DNA of 64,000 nucleotides from Streptomyces sp. DG2A-72 (GTDB lineage Bacteria > Actinomycetota > Actinomycetes > Streptomycetales > Streptomycetaceae): contig NZ_JASTLC010000001.1 in assembly GCF_030499575.1 (NCBI RefSeq), forward strand, positions 6,658,001 to 6,722,000, read 5' to 3'. The notes under the pieces were generated by a model that saw only the letters and a program-made list of their open reading frames with translations, was not told where the DNA came from and made no database searches. Below are positions 54,094 through 62,889 of this stretch, piece after piece. The position numbers were made by a program, and so were the translations under genes. The first letter of the stretch is position 1. Every line of letters begins with the position of its first letter.

Positions 54094-56211
54094 TCAGCGC
54101 AGCCCCAGCGAGCGCTTCAGGAAGTCCACCTGGAGCAGCAGCAGATTCTCGGCGACCTGTTCCTGCGGGGTCATGTGCGTGACCCCCGACAGCGGCAGCA
54201 CCTCGTGCGGGCGGCCGGCGGCCAGCAGGGCCGAGGAGAGGCGGAGGGCGTGGGCGACGACCACGTTGTCGTCGGCCAGGCCGTGCACGATCATCAGCGG
54301 GCGGTGCGGCTCGGCGGGGGAGGACAGACCGTCGTCCGTCACCAGGGAGCTCTTCGCGTACGACGCCGGGTGCGCGGCCGGGTCGCCCAGGTACCGCTCC
54401 GTGTAGTGCGTGTCGTACAGCCGCCAGTCGGTGACCGGGGCGCCCGCGATGCCCGCGTGGAAGACGTCCGGGCGGCGCAGCACCGCGAGCCCGGCGAGCC
54501 AGCCGCCGTAGGACCAGCCGCGGATCGCCACCCGGGAGAGGTCCAGCGGGTGGCTCTTCGCGAGGTCCTGCAACGCCTCGACCTGGTCGTCGAGGGAGAC
54601 GGTGAGGTCGTGGTGGACCGCCTTCTCCCAGGCTGGGGAGCGGCCGGGGGTGCCGCGGCCGTCGGCGACGACCACCGCGAAACCCTGGTCGGCGAACCAC
54701 TGCGAGGTGAGGTGGGCGTTGTGCGCGGCGACCACGCGGGGCCCGTGCGGACCGCCGTACGGATCCAGCAAAACCGGAAGAGGGGTGTCCCCTTGGTGGT
54801 CCTGAGGCAACAGCACGGCGCACGGGATGCGCCGTGCGCCCCCCTCGGTGAGGATCACGCGGGGGGACATTCCGGGATCTTCCGCGTACGAGGGGACGGC
54901 CGCCGCCCTCTTGCCGTCGCGCAGCACCTGCACCCGCGCCCCCGGCTTGTCCGGCACCGCCGACACCAGGACCGTCACGCCCCCGGAGCGCACGGCCGAG
55001 TGCACGCCGGGCTCCTGGGAGACGCGCTCCATGCCGAGCTCGTTCACCCGGTAGACGTGCACTTCACCGGTCTCCGGGGCGGCCGCGTCCTCGCCCGCCG
55101 ACGCCGAGACCAGCACGTCGTCGTCGGAGACGTCGAGCACGGCGCGCAGGTGCAACTGCGGTCCTGTCAGCGGGCGTTCACCGACCGCGAGGACCCGGGC
55201 GCCGCCCTCGTCGGCGATCCGCACGAGCTGTCCGGAGGGGCTCCAGCAGGGCACCCCAGGGAAAAGTTCAAGCCATGTTGGATCTTCGTCCGCGTGCACC
55301 ATACGGGTCGCGCCGGTGTCCGGGTCCACGGCCAGGAAGAGCTGGCTGCGCTGGTCCCGGGCCTGGACGAGCAACAGCGGTGCACCCGCCGCTGACCAGT
55401 GCACATGCGCCAGATACGGGTAGCGCGCCCGGTCCCAGACGACCTCCGTGCGGCTCCCGTCGAGGCCGATCACGAACAGCCGGACCTCCGCGTTGGCGCT
55501 GCCCGCCACCGGATACGCGACGTGGTCCGGGTCACGTTCCGGATGGGCCGGGTCGGAGATCCACCAGCGCTGCACCGGCGTGTCGTCCGCGCGGGCGACC
55601 AGCAGCCGGTCCGCATCCGGCGCCCACCAGAAGCCCCGTGACCGGCCCATCTCCTCGGCCGCGATGAACTCGGCGAGTCCGTACGTCACTTGATCCGACT
55701 CCGGCTGCGCGAGCGCCCGGTCACCCTCGCCCTCGGCCCCCACGATCCGCAGGGCGCCCCGGACGACGTAGGCGATATGCCGTCCGTCGGGGGCGGGGCG
55801 CGGGTCGATCACCGGGCCGGGGACGGGGAGTTCGCGTGCCGTGCCGGCCTGTAGCTCGGCCGTGAAAAGCCGCCCTGACAACGCGAAAGAGGCCAACTCG
55901 ACGGCCGTGTCGGTGGCGTAGCCGACGATGCCGGCGCCGGACTCGCGGCTGCGTTCGCGGCGCGCGCGTTCCTCGGGCGACAGGTTCTCCGACGTGCCGC
56001 CGAGCAGGGCGCGCGGGCCGGCCGCCACGCGCTCCCCGCCGTCCGGAAGGTCCAGCACCCAGAGCGAATTGGCCCGGTCCGTACCGGAACCCGAGCGCAG
56101 GAACACGACACGGGAACCGTCGGGTGCCACGGTGAACGAACGCGGCGCGCCGAGCGTGAATCGCTGGGTGCGGGCGTGCCGTCGGGGGAAGGAGTCGGGC
56201 TCTGTCGTCAT
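54094..56211 (-). CDS. Prolyl oligopeptidase-family (S9) serine peptidase
   Basis: The 705-residue enzyme has an N-terminal beta-propeller (about 20-430), including DPP-IV-like segments (TYGLAEFIAAEEMGRSRGFW, WAPDADRLLVARADDTPV) with the EE pair that holds the substrate amino end, then an alpha/beta hydrolase domain with Ser567 in GWSYGG, Asp near 647 in HGLADDN and His679 in SGVTHM. It is therefore likely a cytoplasmic dipeptidyl or acylaminoacyl peptidase that trims short peptides. ATG at 56211 is used. Its placement beside three peptide importers suggests it digests what they bring in. Confidence 0.93.
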   Translation of the reverse strand: MTTEPDSFPRRHARTQRFTLGAPRSFTVAPDGSRVVFLRSGSGTDRANSLWVLDLPDGGERVAAGPRALLGGTSENLSPEERARRERSRESGAGIVGYATDTAVELASFALSGRLFTAELQAGTARELPVPGPVIDPRPAPDGRHIAYVVRGALRIVGAEGEGDRALAQPESDQVTYGLAEFIAAEEMGRSRGFWWAPDADRLLVARADDTPVQRWWISDPAHPERDPDHVAYPVAGSANAEVRLFVIGLDGSRTEVVWDRARYPYLAHVHWSAAGAPLLLVQARDQRSQLFLAVDPDTGATRMVHADEDPTWLELFPGVPCWSPSGQLVRIADEGGARVLAVGERPLTGPQLHLRAVLDVSDDDVLVSASAGEDAAAPETGEVHVYRVNELGMERVSQEPGVHSAVRSGGVTVLVSAVPDKPGARVQVLRDGKRAAAVPSYAEDPGMSPRVILTEGGARRIPCAVLLPQDHQGDTPLPVLLDPYGGPHGPRVVAAHNAHLTSQWFADQGFAVVVADGRGTPGRSPAWEKAVHHDLTVSLDDQVEALQDLAKSHPLDLSRVAIRGWSYGGWLAGLAVLRRPDVFHAGIAGAPVTDWRLYDTHYTERYLGDPAAHPASYAKSSLVTDDGLSSPAEPHRPLMIVHGLADDNVVVAHALRLSSALLAAGRPHEVLPLSGVTHMTPQEQVAENLLLLQVDFLKRSLGLR

Positions 56212-56367
56212 GCCCCGACCATATTGGCCATGCGCCCCCTTGTGCGGCCGTGCGCCGACGGATGCGCACGCACCGATAGTTATGATCACTAGCGCTGCGT
56301 GGGTATGAACCTGCTGGCTGTCGTATGGATTTACAAGGTGCCCTGCTCTGAATGGAGGTGAGCCGCC

Positions 56368-56562
56368 GTGGCACTCTCGATCTCGGCGGTGGTGCTGCTG
56401 GCGATCATCGTCTTCCTGCTGGTCAAGAAATCAGGCCTCAAGGCGGGACACGCGGTCGTCTGCGTGCTGCTGGGCTTCTATCTCGCCTCCTCGACCGTCG
56501 CTCCGACCATCAGTGAGCTGACGACGAACCTGGCCGGGATGATCAGCAGCATCAAGTTCTGA
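56368..56562 (+). CDS. Small two-helix membrane protein
   Basis: The 64-residue protein has a first helix ([18 protein letters not shown]), a basic turn (KKSGLKAGH), a second helix ([15 protein letters not shown]) and an amphipathic end ([12 protein letters not shown]). GTG at 56368 follows GGAGGTGAG. It is common in Streptomyces directly upstream of mshB and is probably in its transcript; the function is not known. Confidence 0.85.
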   Translation: MALSISAVVLLAIIVFLLVKKSGLKAGHAVVCVLLGFYLASSTVAPTISELTTNLAGMISSIKF

Positions 56563-56585
56563 TCCACACCTTTAGGGTGGGTGCC

Positions 56586-57434
56586 ATGACGGACCTGCCC
56601 GCTCGGCGTCTCCTGCTGGTGCACGCGCACCCGGACGACGAGTCGATCAACAACGGCGCCACCATGGCCAAGTACGCCGCCGAGGGCGCCCAGGTGACCC
56701 TGGTCACCTGCACCCTCGGTGAACTCGGCGAGGTCATCCCGCCCGAGCTGCACCACCTGACCGGCACCGCCCTCGGCGCGTACCGGCAGCGCGAGCTCGC
56801 CGCCGCCATGGCCGAGCTCGGCGTCGAGGACGTCCGTCTCCTCGGCGGCCCCGGCCGCTACCGCGACTCCGGGATGATGGGCCTGGCCGACAACGACGAC
56901 CCCGCCTGCTTCTGGCAGGCCGACGTCGACGAGGCCGCCGCCCATCTCGTCGAGGTGATCCGCGAGGTACGGCCCCAGGTCCTCGTCACCTACGACTCCA
57001 ATGGCGGCTACGGGCACCCCGATCACATCCAGGCCCACCGGGTGGCCATGCGCGCCGCCGAGCGGACCGGCCTGGGGATCCGGAAGGTCTACTGGAACCG
57101 CGTGCCGCGCCCCGTCGCCGAGGCCGCCTTCGCCCGGCTCCAGGACGACCTGCCCGGCCTGCCCTTCGACAAGTCGGCCGCCGTCGACGACGTGCCGGGT
57201 GTGGTGGACGAGACAGAGGTCACCACCGCGATCGACGGCACCCCGTACGCCGCCGCCAAGGCCGCCGCGATGCGCGCGCACGCCACGCAGATCGACGTGG
57301 CCGAGCCCTACTTCGCGCTCTCCAACGAACTCGCGCAGCCCATCTTCACCACGGAGTACTACCAACTGGTCCAGGGGGAACCCGCCCTTCCGGGAGAGAC
57401 CGACCTGTTCGCCGGAATCGAGGAGGCGTCATGA
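56586..57434 (+). CDS. mshB: N-acetyl-glucosaminyl-inositol deacetylase (mycothiol biosynthesis)
   Basis: The 282-residue zinc enzyme removes the acetyl group from N-acetyl-glucosaminyl-inositol, the second step of mycothiol synthesis. The LVHAHPDDE motif (about 11-19) supplies His15, Asp17 and Asp18, and [11 protein letters not shown] gives the third zinc ligand. Other hallmarks are [18 protein letters not shown] and the terminal [11 protein letters not shown] at 56586 is preferred to GTG at 56577. It is the only mycothiol gene in the window. The next gene overlaps its stop by four bases. Confidence 0.96.
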   Translation: MTDLPARRLLLVHAHPDDESINNGATMAKYAAEGAQVTLVTCTLGELGEVIPPELHHLTGTALGAYRQRELAAAMAELGVEDVRLLGGPGRYRDSGMMGLADNDDPACFWQADVDEAAAHLVEVIREVRPQVLVTYDSNGGYGHPDHIQAHRVAMRAAERTGLGIRKVYWNRVPRPVAEAAFARLQDDLPGLPFDKSAAVDDVPGVVDETEVTTAIDGTPYAAAKAAAMRAHATQIDVAEPYFALSNELAQPIFTTEYYQLVQGEPALPGETDLFAGIEEAS

Positions 57435-57847
57435 GTTCGGCCGACCGGACCTCGATGCTGGCCCAGCCCCTGCACCGCCCGTCCGCCGTGCGGGCCGCCG
57501 CCTATCTGGGCCTCTTCGTGCTCGGCGCGATCGTCGGCGGGGCCGGGGCGCTGGTGCAGTCCGCCTGGATGCCGGGCGGGCTGCTGCTCGCCCTCGCCGG
57601 TGAGGCCGGGGCCTGTCTCGGCGGGGCGCTCGCCGCGCGCAGCAGAGGCGGGGCCGTCGCGCCGGCCGGCGGCTGGATGCTCGCCGTCATCCTGCTCACC
57701 GCCAGCCGCCCCGAGGGCGACTTCGTCTTCGCCGCAGAAGGCGGCTCCTATCTCTTCCTGCTCGGCGGTATGGCTGTAGCTGTGATCTGCGCCACGCTTG
57801 GCCCGGGGCGGCAACCGGGCGGCGGCCCCGTCCGACTTGGGAAATGA
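57431..57847 (+). CDS. DUF6113-like membrane protein
   Basis: The 138-residue protein has a 20-residue cytoplasmic N-terminus and four hydrophobic helices ([67 protein letters not shown]). It ends in a Gly/Pro-rich basic tail. Start and mshB stop overlap (ATGA). It accompanies mshB in streptomycetes; its role is unknown. Confidence 0.85.
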   Translation: MSSADRTSMLAQPLHRPSAVRAAAYLGLFVLGAIVGGAGALVQSAWMPGGLLLALAGEAGACLGGALAARSRGGAVAPAGGWMLAVILLTASRPEGDFVFAAEGGSYLFLLGGMAVAVICATLGPGRQPGGGPVRLGK

Positions 57848-58041
57848 CGTAACACTTCGTCTTCCGGGGGTGTGAGGGTGTCCCCCACACAGCACAGCGT
57901 GCTCGTGTTGGTCCCGTGTGGGTTTCCCGGGCGGTCGTGGGATACGGGCCGGAAGTGGCCAGTATGGTGGTGGCCGCCGCCGAGCCGCCCGAACTGTGCT
58001 GAGGACGAAACGGGCGGCGGAGCCAACCGGGAGAACCTGCC

Positions 58042-60531
58042 TTGAGTCGTGAAACTGACAGTCCGTCCTCCGGGCCCAACGGGCGCGGCGGAGCCGCCTA
58101 CCCCTCGGGCACGCCGCCGTACGGGACCCCCGCGGTCTCCGGCGACGGTCCGGACACGGGCCGCGCGGCCACGCAGCCGGAGGAACGCAAGACCGAGACC
58201 ACGCTGACGACCCGGGTCCGGATCAACATCCCCGGGTCACGGCCCATTCCGCCGGTCGTCGTGCGCACACCCGTCGCGGACTCCGGCGCCGCGGACGACA
58301 CCGACGCCCCCGCGCCGGGGCCCGGTTCCGCCACGTCCATGGGCATGGGCACCGTCGAGGCTCCCGCCGAGCCCACGGCCCCCCAGCCGGCCGCCGAGGA
58401 GAAGACGAGCGACTGGTTCGCGCCGCGCCCGACCTCCAAGGGCAAGGGCGGTCCAAGTGGCCCCTCCTCCAACGGGGGCGCACCGTCCGGCGGTTCGGGC
58501 GCGGGTGCGTCCGGCAGCGGTACGGGTGCGGGCGCTCCCGGTCGTACGGGCGCTCCCGGCGGTCCGCGTCCGGGCGCCGCCGGTGCCGGTCGGCCCGGTG
58601 GTGTGGTCGGTTCCATGGGCGCGCCGGGCGGCGGCTCCCGCCCCGGCGCCACGAACGGCTCCGGGCTGCCCGGCGCCACCGGCGGACCCGTCGCCCCCGG
58701 GCACGGCGGCGGCACCGGTTCCTTCGACGTGACCGAGGCGCTGGCGGCCGGGCCGCTGGGCAACGGGGCGCGTCCGGGTTCGGGCGGCGGCGAACCGGCC
58801 CGCGACGACCTGCCGTACTTCTCGGACAACGACCGTGGCGGCCAAGGCGGTTCGGGCGGCTACGGCGCCCAGAACGGTCAGGCCGGCCCCGCGGGCCCGG
58901 GCGGGCCGAGCGGCTTCAACGGACCGGGCGGCCGTGGCGGCTCCGGCGGACCCCAGGGTCCCGCGGGCCCGACCGGCGGTCCGGTCACCGGCGACGGCCC
59001 GATGGTGCCGCCGATCGGCGTCGGGCCGGGCGGTGGCCCGGACGGCTTCGGCGGCGGGCCCGGCAACGGCCCCGACGGATTCGGCGGAGCGCCGGGCGGC
59101 TCAGGACGTGACTTCGGCGGCCCGGGCGACGGGCGCGGCGGTCGGGGCGGCGCGGGCAGTGCGTCCGGTGGTTACGGCGGTCCGGGCGGCGCGCCCGGCA
59201 GTCCGGGCGTGTTCACCGGGCCCGGTGGCCCTGGCGGTTCCGGCGGCCCCGCTGGCCCCGGTACGCCCCCCGGCGGCGTCCCCCAGGCCGGCATCGGCGC
59301 TCCGGGTTCCGGCCCCGGAGGGCTCGGTCCCGGCGGCGGTCTGAGCGACGACACCGCGATCCTCACCCCGCAAAAGCCCGCCCCCGAGCCGGGCCCGCAG
59401 GGTTACCCCGCCCCGGACAACGTGTCCGGACACACCGTCACCAGCGGCATCCCCGTGGTGCCGCCCGGCGCCGCGAACTCCCCGTTCGCGCCCGGCACGC
59501 ACCCCGACGGTCCGCTGCCGCACACGCCCCCGAAGCTGCCCGAGCCGGACGAGAAGAAGGCCGCGCCCGCGGCGGCGCCCAGGAAGAAGAGGGGCCGCAA
59601 CAAGCTGGCCCTGGTCGGCGTTGGCGTGTTCGTAGTCGCCGGTGTCGCCTACGGCGCCGGCCTGCTGATGAACCACTCGGACGTACCCAAGGGCACCACC
59701 GTGCTCGGCGTCGAGATCGGCGGCGGTACGCGCGACGACGCCGTCAAGAAGCTCGACGACGCCTTCGGTGACCGTACGAACCAGGCGCTGAAGCTGTCCG
59801 TCGACGGCAGGACCGTGTCGCTCAAGCCGGACCAGGCGGGCCTCCAGTTCGACGAGCAGGCCACCGTCCGCGCGGCCGCGGGGAGCGACTACAACCCGGT
59901 CTCCGTCATCGGCTCGCTCTTCGGCAACCACCGCGTCGTCGACCCGGTCATGCCGGTCGACGAGGAGAAGCTGACGGCCGCCCTGGAGGACGCCGCGGGC
60001 GGTGCCGGCTCGGTGACCGAGGGCACGATCAAGTTCGAGTCCGGCAAGGCCGTCGCCGTCTACGGCAAGGCGGGCAAGGGCATCGCCGTCGGCCAGTCGA
60101 CCGACGCGGTCGAGGAGGCGTACCGCAACCAGGTGGAGACCGGCAAGGCCACCCCGGTCGAGCTGCCGACGACCACCCAGCAGCCGACGGTGTCGAACGC
60201 CGAAGTCGACCGTGAGATGAAGGCCTTCGCCACGCCCGCGATGTCGGCCAACGTCATCGTGAGGACGGACGCCACTCGCTTCATCGAGTTCAGCCCGCAG
60301 AACTCCCTGTGGAAGTTCCTCCGGGTGAAGGCCGTGAACGGCAAGCTCGTAGACAGCCCCGACCTGAATGCGCTCCAGGAGCTTTACGGCCAGACCTTCG
60401 ACGGCGTGCTGATCACCCGGAGCACCGGTGAGAAGACGCCCGTTACCCCCCAGGACGTCTACGGCGCCCTGCGTCAGGCCCTGCTGAGCACGACCGACCG
60501 GGACGCCGTCATTGAGACGAACCCGAACTAG
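58042..60531 (+). CDS. Peptidoglycan-binding-domain (PF12229-like) protein with long Gly/Pro-rich N-terminus
   Basis: The 829-residue protein begins with about 500 residues very rich in Gly, Pro and Ala (collagen-like GPGG runs), then a basic stretch (KKRGRNKLALVG), one transmembrane helix (about 522-545), and an outside part with two domains like the putative peptidoglycan-binding group (GVEIGGGTRDDAVKKLDDAF, LSVDGRTVSLKPDQAGLQFD). The start is TTG at 58042 after GGGAGA. The long disordered cytoplasmic region would be well placed to interact with other proteins. Followed by a terminator at 60546-60579. Confidence 0.85.
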   Translation: MSRETDSPSSGPNGRGGAAYPSGTPPYGTPAVSGDGPDTGRAATQPEERKTETTLTTRVRINIPGSRPIPPVVVRTPVADSGAADDTDAPAPGPGSATSMGMGTVEAPAEPTAPQPAAEEKTSDWFAPRPTSKGKGGPSGPSSNGGAPSGGSGAGASGSGTGAGAPGRTGAPGGPRPGAAGAGRPGGVVGSMGAPGGGSRPGATNGSGLPGATGGPVAPGHGGGTGSFDVTEALAAGPLGNGARPGSGGGEPARDDLPYFSDNDRGGQGGSGGYGAQNGQAGPAGPGGPSGFNGPGGRGGSGGPQGPAGPTGGPVTGDGPMVPPIGVGPGGGPDGFGGGPGNGPDGFGGAPGGSGRDFGGPGDGRGGRGGAGSASGGYGGPGGAPGSPGVFTGPGGPGGSGGPAGPGTPPGGVPQAGIGAPGSGPGGLGPGGGLSDDTAILTPQKPAPEPGPQGYPAPDNVSGHTVTSGIPVVPPGAANSPFAPGTHPDGPLPHTPPKLPEPDEKKAAPAAAPRKKRGRNKLALVGVGVFVVAGVAYGAGLLMNHSDVPKGTTVLGVEIGGGTRDDAVKKLDDAFGDRTNQALKLSVDGRTVSLKPDQAGLQFDEQATVRAAAGSDYNPVSVIGSLFGNHRVVDPVMPVDEEKLTAALEDAAGGAGSVTEGTIKFESGKAVAVYGKAGKGIAVGQSTDAVEEAYRNQVETGKATPVELPTTTQQPTVSNAEVDREMKAFATPAMSANVIVRTDATRFIEFSPQNSLWKFLRVKAVNGKLVDSPDLNALQELYGQTFDGVLITRSTGEKTPVTPQDVYGALRQALLSTTDRDAVIETNPN

Positions 60532-60545
60532 TCGAACACGACGGA

Positions 60546-60579
60546 GAGAGGGCACCCGGCGAACACCGGGTGCCCTCTC
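60546..60579 (+). terminator. Terminator after the peptidoglycan-binding-domain gene
   Basis: A 14-bp perfect stem (GAGAGGGCACCCGG) closes a 6-base loop 14 bases after the stop. The GGGCACCCGG core recurs in the terminator at 61131-61160. Confidence 0.9.
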
Positions 60580-60642
60580 GCTGGTGATCCGGCTCGTTGC
60601 AAGATCAACCTCATCGGCACACCTACTAAGACAGGAATCTGC

Positions 60643-61101
60643 ATGCACTTCCTTCGTCGAGTCATGGTGTTCCTCGCCAGCTTGATCACGCTCACCGGTG
60701 CGACCGTGCTCCTGGCGTCCCCCGCACAGGCGGCCACCTCCTGTTCGGGCACCATCACCTACTCCGACACTGTCTCGCGCAGCGGCAGCGTCATAGGCGA
60801 GCTGGTCATCTACTACAACACCAGCAACGGCGGCACCAACAGCGCCTGCTTCTACCACCGTGGTGTGTCCTACGGCGTCGCGGCTCCCACCTCGATTCAG
60901 ATTCTGCGGTGCTCGCAGACGTCAGGCATCGGCCAGGTGTGCACCCCGACCCAGAACTCGGTTCCAGACAGAGGTAATTACGCCTACTACGCCGGTCCGG
61001 TCGGCGTGACCGGCACGGCGAACTACTGTGTCTCGGCGGTCGGTCAGATCTGGTGGGGCGATCGCGGGTACCCCATAGACACCGGCAGGCGAGGATGCTG
61101 A
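60643..61101 (+). CDS. Orphan six-cysteine secreted protein
   Basis: The 152-residue product has a clear signal peptide (basic start MHFLRRVMV, hydrophobic FLASLITLTGATVLLAS, cleavage after PAQA near residue 30). The mature part is small, rich in Ser, Thr, Gly and Tyr with six cysteines, fitting three disulfides; beta structure is suggested. No family is recognised. ATG at 60643 lacks an obvious strong ribosome binding site. The gene stands alone between two matching terminators and on neither side shares a transcript, which suggests an inserted cassette. Confidence 0.8.
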   Translation: MHFLRRVMVFLASLITLTGATVLLASPAQAATSCSGTITYSDTVSRSGSVIGELVIYYNTSNGGTNSACFYHRGVSYGVAAPTSIQILRCSQTSGIGQVCTPTQNSVPDRGNYAYYAGPVGVTGTANYCVSAVGQIWWGDRGYPIDTGRRGC

Positions 61102-61130
61102 ACGACGCGGCTTGAGGGACGCAGCTCACA

Positions 61131-61160
61131 AGGGGCACCCGGCACGCGCCGGGTGCCCCT
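61131..61160 (+). terminator. Terminator after the secreted-protein gene
   Basis: A 13-bp perfect stem (AGGGGCACCCGGC) closes a 4-base loop 29 bases after the stop. Ten stem bases match the terminator at 60546. Confidence 0.9.
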
Positions 61161-61169
61161 GGTCGTCGT

Positions 61170-61183
61170 ATGACATCTGTCAT
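61170..61183 (+). promoter_or_regulatory. ATGACA-TC-TGTCAT inverted repeat upstream of exporter genes
   Basis: Six-base arms around a 2-base spacer, 61 bases before the ATPase start. It is a plausible binding site for the response regulator partner of the downstream sensor kinase. Confidence 0.5.
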
Positions 61184-61243
61184 CCAGCAGTCAGGATCGC
61201 CGACACTGCCGGGCGAGGGGCCGCGAGAGCCACTCTGGATCAC

Positions 61244-62152
61244 ATGACGACGACAGTGGTCGCATTCGACCAGGTGAGCAAGACATACGGCACCGTGCGG
61301 GCCGTGGACGGACTGAGTCTGACCCTGCGCCCGGGGGAGACCGTGGCGCTGCTGGGACCCAACGGAGCCGGTAAGTCGACGACGCTCGATCTGCTGCTCG
61401 GCCTGAGGCAGCCCGACAGCGGCACGGTCCGGGTGTTCGGGACGGGGCCGCGTGAGGCCATCGTCGCCGGGCGAGTGGGCGCGATGCTGCAGAGCGGCGG
61501 GCTGATGGACGAGGTCACGGTCGCGGAGCTGGTACGGCTGGCCTGTGCCCTGCACCCGAAGCCGTACCCGGCGAACGACGTCCTCGCCCGCGCCGGGATC
61601 GCGCAGATCGCCGACCGCAAGGTCAACAAGCTCTCCGGCGGCCAGGCACAGCGTGTCCGGTTCGCCCTCGCGACCGCCGGCGACAGTGACCTGATCGTCC
61701 TGGACGAGCCGACCACCGGCATGGACGTCACCACCCGCCAGGCCTTCTGGGCGACCATGCGCGAGCAGGCCGACCAGGGGCGGACCGTGCTGTTCGCCAC
61801 GCACTACCTGGAGGAGGCCGACGCCATCGCCGACCGGGTGCTGGTGCTGCACCGGGGCCGACTGCTGGCCGACGGCACGGCGGCCGAGATCAAGGCGAAG
61901 GCAGGCGCGCGGAGGATCTCCTTCGACCTCTCCGACGGCACCCTCGACGAGGCCGCACTGCGGGCGCTGCCCTTCCTCACGCGTCTCGACGTGTCCGGCC
62001 ACACCGTCCGCATCCAGTCCGCCGACGCCGACGCCACCGTCCACGCCCTCTACGGCCTCGGCCTGCACCCCCGCAACCTCGAAGTCGCCGGGCTCGGCCT
62101 GGAGCAGGCGTTCGTGGCCATCACCGAGGCCGAGGAGGCCCGTATCTCATGA
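61244..62152 (+). CDS. ABC exporter ATPase
   Basis: The 302-residue ATPase has Walker A GPNGAGKST at about 39-47, signature LSGGQAQR, Walker B LIVLDEPTTGMD and the switch His in FATHYLEEAD. It is of the CcmA/DrrA drug-exporter type and pairs with the ABC-2 permease that overlaps it (ATGA). The C-terminal 60 residues form the usual regulatory domain. ATG at 61244 has a weak ribosome binding site. With the sensor kinase following, it forms an ABC transporter plus two-component unit, as in DesK/DesR- or YvfS-type loci; a toxic compound or peptide may be the cargo. Confidence 0.94.
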   Translation: MTTTVVAFDQVSKTYGTVRAVDGLSLTLRPGETVALLGPNGAGKSTTLDLLLGLRQPDSGTVRVFGTGPREAIVAGRVGAMLQSGGLMDEVTVAELVRLACALHPKPYPANDVLARAGIAQIADRKVNKLSGGQAQRVRFALATAGDSDLIVLDEPTTGMDVTTRQAFWATMREQADQGRTVLFATHYLEEADAIADRVLVLHRGRLLADGTAAEIKAKAGARRISFDLSDGTLDEAALRALPFLTRLDVSGHTVRIQSADADATVHALYGLGLHPRNLEVAGLGLEQAFVAITEAEEARIS

Positions 62153-62889
62153 ACAATCTCATCCGGCTGGAGCTGACCCGCGCCCTGCGCAACCGCAAGT
62201 TCCTGTTCTTCTCCGTGCTGTACCCGTCGGTCCTCTTCCTGCTCATCGCGGGCAGCGCCGACAGCACCACGAAGGTCGACGGAACGGGCCTGACCCTGCC
62301 GACGTACATGATGGTCTCCATGGCCTCCTTCGGCGCTCTCACCGCCGTCCTGATGGGCAACAGCGAGCGCATCGCCAAGGAGCGGGAGAGCGGCTGGGTA
62401 CGGCAGTTGCGGCTGACGCCGTTGCCGGGCCGCGGCTATGTCCTCGCGAAGACGGCGAGCGCGGCCGTGGTCAGCCTGCCGTCGATCGTGATCGTCTTCG
62501 CCGTCGCCGCCGTGGTGAAGGGCGTACGGCTGGACGCCTGGCAGTGGCTCGCCCTGACCGGCGCGATCTGGGCCGGCAGCCTCGTCTTCGCGGCGCTCGG
62601 TGTGGCCATCGGCTATCTCGCGAGCGGGGACGCGGTCCGCCCGATCACGATGATCACCTACTTCGGCCTGTCCATCCTCGGCGGTCTGTGGATGCCGACG
62701 ACGACCTTCCCGGACTGGCTGCAGGACATCGCCAAGTGGGTGCCCACGCACGCGTACGCTGCCCTGGGGCAGGCGATCGAGCAGAGCCAGGCCCCGCACG
62801 CCAAGGACATCGCCGTCCTCGCCGTCTTCTTCGCCCTGTTCACCGGCGGCGCGGCCTGGCTGTACCGGAAGGACACGCTGAAGGCGTGA
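62149..62889 (+). CDS. ABC-2 type exporter permease
   Basis: The 246-residue permease has six hydrophobic segments, opening with NLIRLELTRALRNRKFLFF and containing NSERIAKERESGWVRQLRLT before the second helix, a hallmark of ABC-2 drug permeases. It overlaps both the ATPase stop (ATGA) and the kinase start (GTGA), so the three are co-translated. GGLWMPTTTFPDWLQDIAKW is the usual outside loop near the end. Confidence 0.94.
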   Translation: MNNLIRLELTRALRNRKFLFFSVLYPSVLFLLIAGSADSTTKVDGTGLTLPTYMMVSMASFGALTAVLMGNSERIAKERESGWVRQLRLTPLPGRGYVLAKTASAAVVSLPSIVIVFAVAAVVKGVRLDAWQWLALTGAIWAGSLVFAALGVAIGYLASGDAVRPITMITYFGLSILGGLWMPTTTFPDWLQDIAKWVPTHAYAALGQAIEQSQAPHAKDIAVLAVFFALFTGGAAWLYRKDTLKA

